Under the pieces are notes generated by a model. It worked only from the letters and a program-made list of their open reading frames with translations, ran no database searches and was not told the origin of the DNA. A stretch of 64,000 bases of DNA, from positions 1 to 64,000 of the forward strand of contig JABVXV010000003.1 of NCBI GenBank assembly GCA_013365325.1. Direction: 5' to 3'. Shown piece after piece: positions 40,658-59,952 of the stretch. The DNA is from Dipetalonema caudispina (taxonomy: Eukaryota > Nematoda > Chromadorea > Rhabditida > Onchocercidae). Every line of letters starts with the position of its first letter. Position 1 is the stretch's first letter. A program made the translations under genes and the position numbers.

Positions 40658-41684
40658 TTGTAAACTGAATTGTTGAGCTAAATGTTTTATTACTGTTCAT
40701 ATCAGTACAATTTTCAGCTTACTGTTATTGACAATCTAAAGCCGAAAGATTTCCTAAAAACAAATCGAAAGGCCATCTAAAGTAAGCGAACGAGAAAAAC
40801 AGTCGTTTCGAAATAACCGGGAATTAAATAAAGATGATATAAACTAAGGAAGAGTATGCCTAATGTCATTTTTGATCTCAGCTCAGAATTCGAGGTGTAG
40901 TGAGACCCAGCACGATAAATTCATAGATTAGGAACTTCCAGCGCCTCTCCGATTTAAAAACAGCGAAATAAATTATATTTTATACACATGTATAAGATAA
41001 AACAGTCCCGGTATATTTTGACTATTGTGTGTATTTAAAATATTTTTAAATTTTCTTTGACAAAACGATATTAACTTAACCTAAATTAAGAAATGAGTAA
41101 AAATAGAGAGGATTCGACCTTCAGCTCAAATTTCTTGAAAGGCATTGAAATTATATTAAATTCGAAAAACAGAATACATAATTCCTAGTAGGTATTAAAC
41201 TCGTAGCTACGACAGATGATAATTGCGATGAAAATTGCGAAAGAGAGTCAAGCACCTTATATAGGAATAAAAGGAATATGACTCAGATGAGAAGGACGGA
41301 GAAAGACTAGTACGCAGTACCATCCTTGGAAATCTTTTGAAGGAATTCATCATTTTGCTTATAAAAATGTGCTCTGCGATGTCCTACATATCAATTGATA
41401 TGCTTTGAGTTCGAATTCTGCTATTCTCAAATTTTGGTAAATCTTGACATTTACGAAATAATCGGACAATAAAATGAAGAAACTTCGAGTTAGCAACGTG
41501 AACAACATAGAGGCAAACAATATATTCAAATATAAACAAGAATTTTGCAATTAGTTCATGTGGCAGTGTAATATCATCTTATTGTCAAAACCTCAAATAT
41601 TTTTAGAAACTAAGTAAGATACTGAAACTTGTCAATTTCACCGGAATCTTTACATTTTCCATTTATAGAATATGGAACTTTTGA
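40658..41684. other. Convergent 1-kb gap between rlbp-1 and coq-1
   Basis: 3-prime regions of the two converging genes. AATAAA at 40827-40832 serves rlbp-1. No further gene recognised. Confidence 0.6.
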
Positions 41685-44485
41685 CTACCTGTTTCTCTCG
41701 GTTTGTGCTAAGGCTATTTGTATCAAATGATCGCGCACTCCATCACCGTTGGGGAAATTGCGAACCTGAAAATACTAAGGGATTTTTAGTTCATAAAATA
41801 GGTCGGTTATTTGAAATATTTCGTTACTTATCAAATGCATAACAGAGGAATTATAAAAAAATAGGTTAATCTACAACACGTTGTTAATACCATCTTGACG
41901 GCGTGTTCAGCATGTTCCCGAGCTGCAGTTCGTGTTTTTTCCAGACCAGTACTGTTACCAACAATTTCCCAAGCTAGTTCTACATCACCTTCTTTGGAAA
42001 AACTTCGTGTTATTAACTTATTTAGTTCAGGATATTCTTCGGCAGCGAAGAGCACAGGAGCTGTTGCAAGTCCTGGAATGATAAATCTGACTGAAAAATC
42101 AGATAACAAACTAGATTTTTATTGAATTACAAGTGACTTACCTAATTTGAGGTCATTTGCAGTTGGTTTTCCCGTAACGGAAGATGTGGAAACATAATCC
42201 AGTAAGTCATCAGTCATTTGAAAAGCGATGCCTAAAGACTTCCCGTACTCATATGCGGAAAATTCGTCTGCTTCTGACACATCTAAAGATTTATGAATTT
42301 TTTGACAGTTCAATTGAATAAAATTTGTGACACAGAATACAGCTTGTGTACTAGTCAGTGTTATATCACACAAAAAATTACAGAAATAAACTTAACAAAA
42401 TAACTATAAAAAGCCAAATCTGAAGCTTTCGGAAATTTTCAAAGTTATCTGACTTGTTATTACTGACCTGAAAGCATTGCAGCTGATCTACAGCTATTCG
42501 CGAAAAGAGATGCTGTTTTTGAGTATGTTTTAGCCATATATTTGTTGAACCTTTGCGTAGCGTTTAAGTCTGTCCCATCATTCATTTGCATAAATTCGCC
42601 TTTCACTAAATCTTCGATAATGGTTGCCATCACCGAAATGACGGACGGCTTTCCGATGCTACACAATACTTGCGTTGCACGAGCCAGGATAAAATCTCCC
42701 ACCAATACAGCCTGAAGCACACTTTTCCAGTGATGAGCAATGAGAATATCATCATAGTTTTTTTTTTGGAGTTTGATGCTAAAAACTATAAATTGACGTT
42801 TTTGGTGAAATTCCATGTTAGAAAAATGAACTAACATGAGATCCCATCAAGTCTCTAAGAAAAAACGCATGTTTTTTTAAAGTTTTGAGTTTCTGCAGAA
42901 TTTCGGGATAGTGGCGATATATCAAAGACATTACTTCTTCCAATCTAAATAAACCGGGATTCTATGGTAATGCACCATTAAAATGAAATATATGATTAGG
43001 ATGACTGATATTTTGTGTTGGTTAAAATTTCAGCAAAAAAACAATTACGGAACAGAGTGATTACCATTTTATTGCCCCAAAGTGCATTTACGGTTCGATT
43101 TCCACGCCTCATATCAGCCTCATCAATGACATCATCATGAACCAATGATGCTGTGTGTATCATTTCTGATATCACTGCTATTTTGTATTGATTTCTTGTT
43201 ACTGTTTCACGACCCGAATCTACTAACATTCTGAAAAGAAATATGACGAATTTAAAAGATTCTCGAGATTTAAAAAGATGTATCACATGGCACGATCTCT
43301 AACTTCGAAATGAACGAAAAGGAAAGAACATGAAGCAATCCTACATAGTGATTTTGCACATTACATGGTTCTTTGCAATCGCAGAATAAACAATTTTTAC
43401 GATGTGGGTGATGAAAGTCAGAAAATGAAAGCCACGCAACTTGAGACAAAATATTAATAGTGCTTGCCAGGCATGTTAAGAAGTTTACGGAACAGAAACC
43501 AACGATTTAGGCTCAAACTGATTGCATGCTCTAGCCATCAACAAACAAATAGTAGGCCGAAACAATTTTCCGCCTTGATCAAAATAATATTTAGCCATTT
43601 CTTGGAAAGTTTTTGTGAATGCTGAACTTGAAAAACATGTTGATAATAATGACGGGCTGTTTTCTGCATTTCGCACAAGAGTTTCCATGATTTCAAACTG
43701 CAAAATGAAGCATAGTTTAAGCTTGACGCCCGATTAGTAGATCTAACGAGCAACAAGATATTTTGATACAAAAAAGTTACCTGAAGTGCTTTCAGTTTAT
43801 CTCTGATAAAGCCGGGCAACCGTACACTCGAGACTTCTTCGGCGGCCAAATATGGGCGATGGAATTTACGAGTCGATCCTCTCATGGTTTCAGGTGACAT
43901 TGATACAAAGGGTTGACGCAAAACTGTGAACTAAACAACAAATTAAGATTACTCTGTGAAATAATGCTGTACAGTCTGCAAAGTTCATTAATAATTCTAT
44001 AACTGCTAAACATTTCAAACAATTTAAACAAATATTTGAATGATTATACTACTTGCTTCCACAAATTTTTCTTCTGGATGTGTAAATTTATGAAGTGAAT
44101 AAATCAATCTTTTTAATGAAATTTCATGAAATCTGAAGTTTTATAGAAATTTTTAAATAATATCATTTTCTGCGTTGCTTAATTTCTAAAATAGTAATTC
44201 GTCAGGAAAGACAGGGTGATAAAGTGTTTGATAGTCCAATACAATTCTATTCAAAATTCCAAACAACTGGATAACATTAGTAAATTATACCCCTTCCTTT
44301 ACGTTCGATCTGAAAATTTCACATGTCTTAAGTCGCAATATTTGAATTTTAATTCGTTGAGAATTTGTTGCTAAATAAATTAGAAAAACTTTTACATTTC
44401 GTGGCAGCAGAGAAGAAGAGAGCTGTCGTTTCCAAAAGGAATGTATACAACATAAACTCTTAGCACGCCATTTCATATAATCCAT
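41685..44485 (-). CDS. coq-1: Long-chain polyprenyl diphosphate synthase (ubiquinone side chain), COQ1/PDSS1
   Basis: Mitochondrial trans-prenyltransferase that builds the isoprenoid tail of ubiquinone from isopentenyl diphosphate and an allylic primer. Eight exons in transcript order: 44485-44396, 43930-43781, 43697-43489, 43230-43065, 42711-42468, 42282-42142, 42072-41891, 41765-41685; phases fit, 420 residues (human PDSS1 415). The first exon encodes a basic, Ser-rich presequence typical of mitochondrial import. [20 protein letters not shown] is the conserved N-terminal motif. The first aspartate-rich motif is DDVID (182-186, in [15 protein letters not shown]) and the second is DDLLD (311-315, in [13 protein letters not shown]). 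[12 protein letters not shown] and [20 protein letters not shown] also fit the family. An acceptor 23 nt before the ATG suggests trans-splicing. It is convergent with rlbp-1 and divergent from the DPP gene. Confidence 0.95.
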
Positions 44486-44942
44486 CGATTTATCTCGACG
44501 CTGTAAACCTGCAATGATTAAAATTATCAATGACAAAGGCTTAACTGAAGACTACAAAGTGACTAATTCATTGCTATCCTAGCTTACCTAGCAAGTATTT
44601 TACAACATTTCTACTCGATTCACAATGTCCCTACCACACTACCCCGTAGTCGACAACCGAACTCCAAAAATTCACTTTTAACAAAGCGGGCCGCACTTCC
44701 TGCAAAGACTAACTATGCCCCATTGAGATTCCGAGTTGTCGAGGTATTGGACGGGAAGTTTATATAATTGAGTAGATGGTCAACTTTCTCTTTGTCATTT
44801 CTTCTCAAGCGGTTTTTTGATTAAAATTGAGCCTTTATAGGTCGTTTGCGTAGTATCACTGGAATGGTACTTCATGATCGTCTACAGGTTTTATCTTTTA
44901 TGAGTATTTCTTTCAGGATATATCTTAGTAGACTAGCACATA
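44486..44942. promoter_or_regulatory. Probable shared divergent promoter of coq-1 and the DPP8/9 gene
   Basis: Only about 0.46 kb separates the two start codons, which point away from each other. Apparent leader acceptors lie at 44509 (minus, for coq-1) and 44916 (plus, for DPP), leaving about 400 bp. Part of it (about 44600-44760) is less AT-rich than the flanks. No specific factor site is claimed. Confidence 0.5.
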
Positions 44943-51125
<6,183 letters not shown>

Positions 51126-52769
51126 AATATAGAGAAATCACTTTGATGAAAATATAATCGGTTCTTTTTTATGTTAACCGGAAGTAAATTTTTGGATTTT
51201 TTAGGTCAAATAGATTTCCTAATTTCAGCGGAATCTCTCGAATTCTAACTCTAGAATAATGAATTATATGTTTATTTGAGCAGCTTATGGGATATTACCG
51301 TTGTCCATTACATGTCTGTTTCTATTTCTTTAAAGTTTTATATACCTGTTTGTTTCAGAGTTTCAAGAGCAACTACTACTGTTTAAGCTGTTCATCATAT
51401 TAACTTATCACTTTATATACTTATAGGCTAGTGTTTCTGATTTTTGAGAACTGAATTGCAATGATTTTTTTAGACTCTTTGCTTTGGGGGATCTGATCAA
51501 TTAAAAACTACGTGTATAAGTAAATAACAGAGTATGATGTAAGCATGATATTTTGCATTCATCCGTTTTTTGTTAATATGGTCAAAACTGACATACTTTT
51601 TCAGATTTTTAGAAATGCTTGTCGTCTTTTCTTTCAAGCTTTTGTTTTATATCATCTCGTTATCGATATTTCCTTTTTATATGTGGAAACTTTTTGATAT
51701 TATTAATATAGTGTGTATAAATTGCACAACTTTCCTACTTCTCCGGTAATAATCAGTTGGCTTTTGGTGAGCTCTCACAGATTGCAAACTCAATTTACGC
51801 ATTAACTCCCCCCTTCCAAAACGTTACTATTTTAAATGTTAACTTGTTACAGATGATTAGTTAGTTTAAAGCTGAGAGTTTAGAATAGTGAAGAGTATGT
51901 CACTGAGTATTTGCACTATGAAAGTATATTAGGGATGGATGATTTTGTTTGTCATAGGATTTCTTAAAAGTGTATTTGTAGATGGATAAAGAATGTGAAG
52001 TTCGACAATGTTGAGTACATGAAGATATATTGGAGGATTATTGACTTATAGATACAACAAGGCTATCACACCTATCCATTCCAGATGATTCCTTTATTAC
52101 TTCATTCCTGCAGATTCTCATAAACATCACCTAATCGCGATGGCATCTTGCATTACTGTTTGCAGTTCGACCGAGCCGCATTTCACGTTAATGACTTAGT
52201 AGTGATGAGAGGATGATTGTTTAGTTAGACACTGAGGATTCTATTAGGTAGTATATTTTGATTATCATTCAGCTAAGGGATGATTAGGATAACATTTCTC
52301 CTTGTAAAATTCTTGAATCTATATAATTTTTGTAGAAAACTGAGATGGGCGAAGACGTGCTGTGAGAGTTGCTATAATGAGATTAACTGTTAGCTATCCT
52401 CTATGCTTATCGAATTGCTTTTTCTCAAGCAGCCAATTACGTCAATTATCCATTAACTCAATTTGCTTACCATTCCTCAGTAATGTATACATGAAGAAAG
52501 AAGGGAATTTCGTGGAAGGATAGCATAACAAGATGTAAGCTTGACATTTATGAAGATAATATCAACGAGCAGACGTTAAGGCATCCGATTTCAGAGATTA
52601 GAACTTCTAGAAGTTATGAAAATTGTTCAAGAAATGAGTTGACTACCAACCACTCCTTTGATTCGATTGAAATCATCAGCGTACACGTAGTGGCATAGGC
52701 ATGATCAGAGTTAAATACATCAAGTTTTCAGATCAAGTTTAATAAAGTGAGTCAAACTAATGCAGCGAG
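51126..52769. other. 1.6-kb gap between the DPP gene and SCAPER
   Basis: AT-rich, no coding exon recognised. Near the right end a TTTTCAG acceptor (ends 52731) probably starts the SCAPER leader, followed by a short upstream ORF. Confidence 0.6.
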
Positions 52770-52801
52770 ATGTCTGCGAACAACTCATACTTAGTGCCTA
52801 A
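52760..52801 (+). promoter_or_regulatory. Upstream ORF overlapping the SCAPER start codon
   Basis: ATG at 52760, ten nt before the SCAPER ATG and in another frame, reading 13 codons to TAA at 52799-52801. If the leader starts at 52732, ribosomes meet this ATG first, which could lower SCAPER translation. Confidence 0.5.
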
Positions 52802-55800
52802 ACAGATCTACTCTGATGCAGTTTACGAGGAACCTTCATCAGGATCTGAAAAGAAAGTTGGTGGCAATCGGGAAAAAGCCAAACAGTGGACATATTACAT
52901 CGAAACACTTAATCGAACCATTGATTGCATCTATGAAATATGTCACAAAGAGCAAACCGTTAATGGCTGCAAAGTTTCTAATTTTCTGTCATTAATTAGA
53001 TTTATTAATATGTTATTATTATTCGTTAGAGACTTTCTTAAAATGAGGAATTTTCGGTGAAATTATGATCACGAAGTCGGAGCGTTCAGCTAAGGTTAAT
53101 AGATATCTGCTTACTCTTCATACTTTCTTTGCAGTTAGAGAGGGTAAGGACTATGGATTATTTAGAAACAGCCGGAATAAAACTCCTAAACGGTTGTTTT
53201 TTACACTTCTCTTTTGTTTAGGAAGCACTGATGTATCTTTCGAATTCTGTTCGTGACTTTGAATCGCTCATCAAAACAATTGAGCTGGAAGTTGCTTGGG
53301 ATGAAAAAAGTAGTAGGTACGCACTTTTTTCGACTTGTAGCATAAGTATACCCAAACGTTTTTGTATTAGATAATCTATCAACAAGTATAATTTACACAA
53401 ACGGACAATAGTCGTTTTTGAATATTGAGTTTACCCATTTGATCTCTGTAAATTCGTGAATTTGTAACTGTTCTGACCTTAATTTCTTTATTCATTTTGT
53501 AGACGCCGTGCAGTCGCCTGGGAAATTCGAAAAGCAATATCACCACCTGGAAAGACAAGCGTTGAAGGACCAGATAAAAAAGATGCTGACACTCTCATCA
53601 ATATGCTTAAACTGTAAGTCTTCGATTTTTTGTTTTGGCTCTAACAACTACCTTGTTCTGCAAAAAAAAGGTTTGTCCGTTATAAAATCTCCTACATCAA
53701 AAGGAGTTATAGTTGTTTTATTTTCTTCGGATTTGCAATATACCTTTCAGACCAAAAGTGCAAGCCAGACATAGAATATTCTCTCTTCTTGCTTGAATGA
53801 CAGGCCAGAAGGAATGGGAGTTTCTGATTGTCCCAATAACGATTGATCCAGTTACTTCACTTAGCGACAGTGTCACATCTTACAATTTCATTACCGCCGT
53901 CAAGGTCTAGCAATGGAAAAGTAAGCCATGAAGGAAATCTGAAGTCTCATGGAAAGTCCTTAGCAATATTTCGTACAAAAAATAGGAATTGATTGAAAAA
54001 TTTTAAAGTCACTTTCATACGAAAGTGAAATGTTACGTTCCCTTTCTACTGTCTTACATTGCTCGTTATGTGTTTTATACGTCTTTTTTTTCCTGTTTGG
54101 TTCTCATCCGTGGTCTTTTGAACAGAGGAGGCGTCTGATAGGTGGTAATTCTTGCAGCTTTTGGGCATGGTTTTATTTCAGTCCTCCGAAACCAGTTCAT
54201 GTTTCAAACATTCAAAAGATTTTTCATTCTGTAATGTGATTTCGGCTTATATAGGTACCATTAACGGTGACCGATTGAGTAGGTGCCTTCCCAACATGAA
54301 GTGACCCTTAAGTGGTGATATCGTTTATTTATTAGTTCTGTTCAGCAAGCATTGATAATGCAATGAATTGCGTTATGCATCGTTACGTTTGCAAAGTAAT
54401 ACTTTTTATTAGTAAGGCTTTCTGTAATATCTGTAAAATATGAGATCATAGTTCAACTTTGGTTGCAAACTAGAGAAATTTGAACTTAAGTGTTTGATGA
54501 ATTTGTTGTTTGTCATCTTATGAAATCTTAAGATTTAGTGTCTGCGCGCTGCTCAAGTTATTTGATTGAGCTAGTAGGGACTCAACTTAAAAATAAAGCG
54601 GGAGCAATGTTCCATCACATGCGTAATTAGTGAGTTGAAATTTGTACTTGCCTTTGACATTGAAAAGTGAGATTATTCAAGTATTTGCAAGGAATCGGTG
54701 TTGAAGATTTTACATTCTTTTAACGTTCGAATAATTAGTTTTTAAGTAAGAGTTTTCCGTTCCTTTGATAACATCTATTTTTTTGGCCCTGATACGCGTT
54801 ATTTTGGTGTCGGGAAATTTTCAGTGTAGATTTGTCGTCTTTGATACATAATAAGAGAGTTAATTTTTGATAAATTTCTTTGAAGTACATTTCAAAGAAT
54901 TGTCGAAGTTAAGAATCCTTAAAGACTTATATCAAAAAGCAATCTTCTCTGCAGCAGTAATTATCACATCCTCTTTAATATCTGTTTCTCTTTTTGCAGC
55001 TTAGAGCAAATACTGGTTTTACTTTGAAAGCTGATTCGCCGGTTTCTTTGATTCTTGCAGTTCCGTTGTTACCTTGGACAACAGAATTCCCGAGTATACT
55101 TTTATTGGTCCATTTAGAATAGATCAACTGATAATTTATTTGTGCAGAAATGTGACATAGTTCACGTATAACTCTGAACTGGATCATACCATGATTTCAG
55201 CAGTTGGTATATTTGAAATGATGCTACGATATTTTTGTTGTAGGAAAATTTTCAATGAAATAATAGGTCAATCTTGAGTTCAGTCCTTTTTTCACAACTG
55301 TGGCTTGACCTTAATATTTTGTTAATTCATTGAGATTACTTTGGTCCATTAATTTCATATGAAATATTCGTGCTATAAAAATCGTAAAGGTCTTTATGAG
55401 TATTAGGCAAAGGTCACTATAAAATATATTAGTTTTGACCAACTTCTTTGTGATTCATAATTGTGCGCTAGTTTTCCTCTTTGTAAAACTTTCTAATGTC
55501 TCTTCATTTTCTTTCATTACCTCAATATTTTGTTACTTGTTGAAAATTTTGCTCATTGTTTATTAGACTACAGAAAACTAATTCTACTACTGAGAGGTAT
55601 ATGATGTCTCTTAATTTTTATTTTTTGGTACGAGGCTGCTAGCTTTATTAAACCTGTTTGAATGAACATCGTAGATTTATCACATTGTCGGCAAAGCACT
55701 TATTATTTGATAAGTACTATCGTATGTAATTCTGTGTTGCAAATACTGGTTAATATTCTCGAATTCCCTATTTTGAAAAGACTTACCTATAAAAGTTTTT

Positions 55801-58800
55801 ATTTTCAAGCATCTCATAATTACCTTTTCATAAGAAAATTTATTTCATTTGATACTCAAACCTCGATGAGTTATTTTGTACATATATCTTCAATCTATAA
55901 TAAAGTTAACATTTCGTATGTATATGTTATGGATTTTATGGAATGTGTCTGGTTACAGATCACCAATCGTTGTGCATGAGGTTGTGCAGAGTGCGGAAAA
56001 AAAACTGAACGCCAAATTATCACAGCCGGCGCCATCTTTGTTTTCTTCAACCGCAACAACACTGCAGTACAACGAAGTATTATCGGATAAAGAAAATCAT
56101 AAGAAGGGAATAGAATTGAGCAAGTTTTATTCTTTTTTCGTCTTTTTCAGTTTCTTTCATTATTTTAGTCGTTGCTTTTTACTGTCAGTAAATTCAGTAA
56201 GTCGAAACACATCCCTTTACTACGCCAAAATAACAGCCTAATCAAACAAAGTGGAACGACGCCTGTCATAATAAACTCGGTTCACTATGCACAAAGTTAT
56301 AGTTTATTCGTATGTATTTGCATCATGGCTGCATGGCATTCTAGACTTAAGGTACCTCCATGGCCTCACATCTTTATAGGTTTTGCATTACTTTCGAAAC
56401 CTATATCTTAAATCTTATTCTACTTATTCTTTCATTTGATATTGATTACTCATGAAAGAAATTCAGTACTAGTGGTATCATTGTGATGCATGCTTCTCCT
56501 TGAGCATATTTTTAATAACTCAGATTGAACACTTCGGTTTTTGGAAAATTTTGTGGATTCATCGAAAACCTGCGGGAAATATACATTCTTACTACAAATA
56601 TTGTTTTTTATAGCGATGAAGACTTATTTTTAAATTTGGAAAATAGATTCCTGGAAATCGAAGACTTACTTCCATCAGAGCAGTTTTTTTTTTTTGTAGA
56701 GGAAGGTCAGGGTGATGATGGATGGCGATTAGTAACGACGCGACACAGGCGATGGAAAAGTGTTGAAGCCGATTCTATCCTCACTAACAATAAAGAAGGG
56801 GAACATAATGTTGCAGCGACGGTACTTATTTTAAATTTGAAGTACAAACTGAAGTTTAATTTGAAGTTCGGTTGATAAAAATGTAGCTTAATTGTCGATA
56901 TTTTTATGCATAACGCGCAGGCATCTCCGAAAAGGACTTTTATGAATGTTTATGAGCGTTTATCAACGGGTGTCCTTCGCCCTCCAAATTTGTCGGCTCG
57001 TACGCCAACTCTTTCTGAATCAGGTGGACGAGGCTTAATGTATCCTAGATGTGCAATGGATTTACCACAAACAAAGGTGAGTTATGAACTTTTATCGAAT
57101 TCCCCGATCAAAGTTCCATTAAGTAATATGGAAATTTTTTCTTTACCCGTGCAATATACGTGAATATTCATTCTGATTTATTATTAATAGTCTCATGATT
57201 GTTGCTTTTCAAATGAAATAAAATGAGTTAGGTAATAAGGTATATATTGTCTTAGGCGTCTATGGCAAAAGTAGCATACTGTCGACAGCTGATGTGGAAG
57301 AAACATCAGTCAGATTTGGCAGAGAAAATGGAACGAAGACGTCGTCAAGATTTACAGAGCGCTCGCAAAGCAAGTTCCGCTCCTGCTCTCTCGGCAATTA
57401 ATTTTGCTGATCCAGATGCTGTCTCACGTAGTGCTGCAGCGTTTAAAAATCGGAAGGTATTTATGATGTTTCATTTCCGGCTGCCATTATTCCTGAAACC
57501 ACTTTAACGTTAATATGAAATGATAATGACATATCATATGTTGAACCCAATAATTCTATGCCTTACCTGTCTAAGGCTTATTTTTAAGCTTTAAAACCGT
57601 TACTGTGGATAAGTTTTTTTGTTCTTTTCAAAATCATCATATCAGAAAGTACCGAAAAAGGATGGAACTGCTGGAATAGTGAAGGAACGAAGTACACCGG
57701 CAAATTTTGAGCGCATAGAGGTGGGCAATGGCGTTACCTTTCTTTTTTGCTTTGCTAATGAATTCATGATCAGCCCTGCATTATTTGATAAATGTGCTAC
57801 CTGTTTGCCTGATTTTGTAGGAATTACCATCGGAAAACGACGAAGATCGTGAAAATATTCCTGCTGTTCTGGAGAAATCGATTGTTATCCATTCCAGTTC
57901 AAATTACTTTACTCATAGCAGGTAGCTGAAAAATGCTAAGGCCTCATATTTATATCAGAAAGTTCGTTGTATCGAAACAAGCAAGGATTTTATTTTAGAT
58001 CTGAACCACCATTGTCCGAACTGGTGTTGCCTGATGGTATAGATGTAGATGATGCATGGAGAGCAATGACAGAAGAGGAAGAATCATTGGTGCAAGAAGA
58101 AGAAAGTTTAAAAAAAGAAATCGAAGAGGTATACTGTTGAATTGTGTAAAATCATCCACAACTTTTAATGACTCTCGCCATTTTATACCTTTTCGGTCTT
58201 TATGCAAAATGGTTCATTTTATTTTACAAGTTGTTTTAATTAAATTTAATGGACTAAAAGTTATTATCACAGGAAGAAAGTATTTCTATTGATGATGAGC
58301 TGGAACGACAAGTGGCTGCTGAAGCTGCGGCATTGGAAGAACAAGAAACTGAAGTAGCTGAAAAAGTAGGCTGTTAAATTTGCCTAATTGCTTGTATCTT
58401 ATTTTGAATTCATTGTAGTTCGTTTAGATCTTGCTAGTGGCAGTTGTGATACAGTAGAAGAGAGGAACGAGCTTTGCTCAATTATTTTGCCCAGTGAGAA
58501 CTGGTGGATTGCTTTGAAATTGTGAATAAAGCAAATTCTTACTGTGCCTGTTTACAAGCTTCGGAAATGGCTTTATTTTCATAGCTGATCATAGAAACAG
58601 AATATTTCATTTGTATGTAGGAAACATTTTTAGCATAAATCTGAGGAAACTGCTGAAGCGGGATCATGCAGTAACAAAAAAGCCCCAGTAACATGGCAAG
58701 ATGTCGTCAACAACTGGAAACGTTTGTTTTCATTTGCTTTAGGTTCTTGCTCTATTTCTTTTTGCTTAATCATTATTTACTCAATTCAATTTGTAGAGGA

Positions 58801-59914
58801 AATGGAAGAATATGCATCGGTAAGTTGGAGTGAAATCGTGGAAAGAGAAATCACTCATTATCGTAAACCGGGAGAATTTGTTGAAAGGCATGAAAAATTA
58901 TCTTCACCGAGCAGAAAAAGGTAAATTAATATTTCTGTTGAAAATCATTAAGTTCTGGAGTGTGCATTTTATGTTTTTCTAATTCTTTAATTTTATTTGA
59001 AGAAACACTGAAAATGCGACAAGACGACACAAGGAACGGCAAAGAAGAGCTGAAGAATTACGTCAAATGTTGCAAGAGCAGAAAGCTCGACGGCTGAAAG
59101 AACTATCCAATAAGGTTGGTACATATTTTCGTAAAGTTGATGTAGTTTGTTATAAAGCCAGAAGTCAAGTCCAGAATTATCGGAAATTTTCTTATGTCAG
59201 TGTTGTAGGTGGAAGAAGTACGACGGAAGCGAGCTGAACTGAGTGAGCGGAAGCGTGAACATTTACAGATGCGAATGGCGAAAGCTGAAGAAAATCGTCA
59301 AAAAAGTATAGAAGAAAAAGTAAAAAAAGCACGCGATGATGACGTCAAGGTTGGATAATGTTTTAAAGTTTAGAACTTCGTATAAGTTTTGCAATTTGTA
59401 AAATTGATATTATCTGTTTTTCAAAAGATTGTAGTTACTTCTAACTTCAAAATGATTGTATAATGTCAGGAATTTTGAGTCGTGTGCGCAAGTTGTAGGG
59501 AGATATTGGAAGAACTTGAGACTTTTTCGAAATTCCAGCTTTCCTCACATTTTTGGGGTTTTATTATTCTCATTTTCTGAATGTGTGAAGATTTTCCAAC
59601 TTAAAATAGTTTTAAAATATGAAAAAAGTATTAACGGAATGGCTTCCCAGGTTATGGAAGTGCAGTTCATTAATACAATAGAAGCAGGGAATATGCGACA
59701 TGATGTTATGGCTCGTAGTCAGGAATGGGAGCAGAGAGTACAAACGATTGCGAACGAACGGGCTAGGAAAAGTGAGGAAAAAGCTGCTAAAGAAGCGGCA
59801 GCTGAAGAACGCCGAAAAATCGCAGCAAATGTAATAATCTTATTACATTATGTTTTTAAAATCCGTTTGTATGCTAGAATCATAAAATGATTAAATGTGA
59901 AAATAGGAAATTAT

Positions 59915-59952
<38 letters not shown>

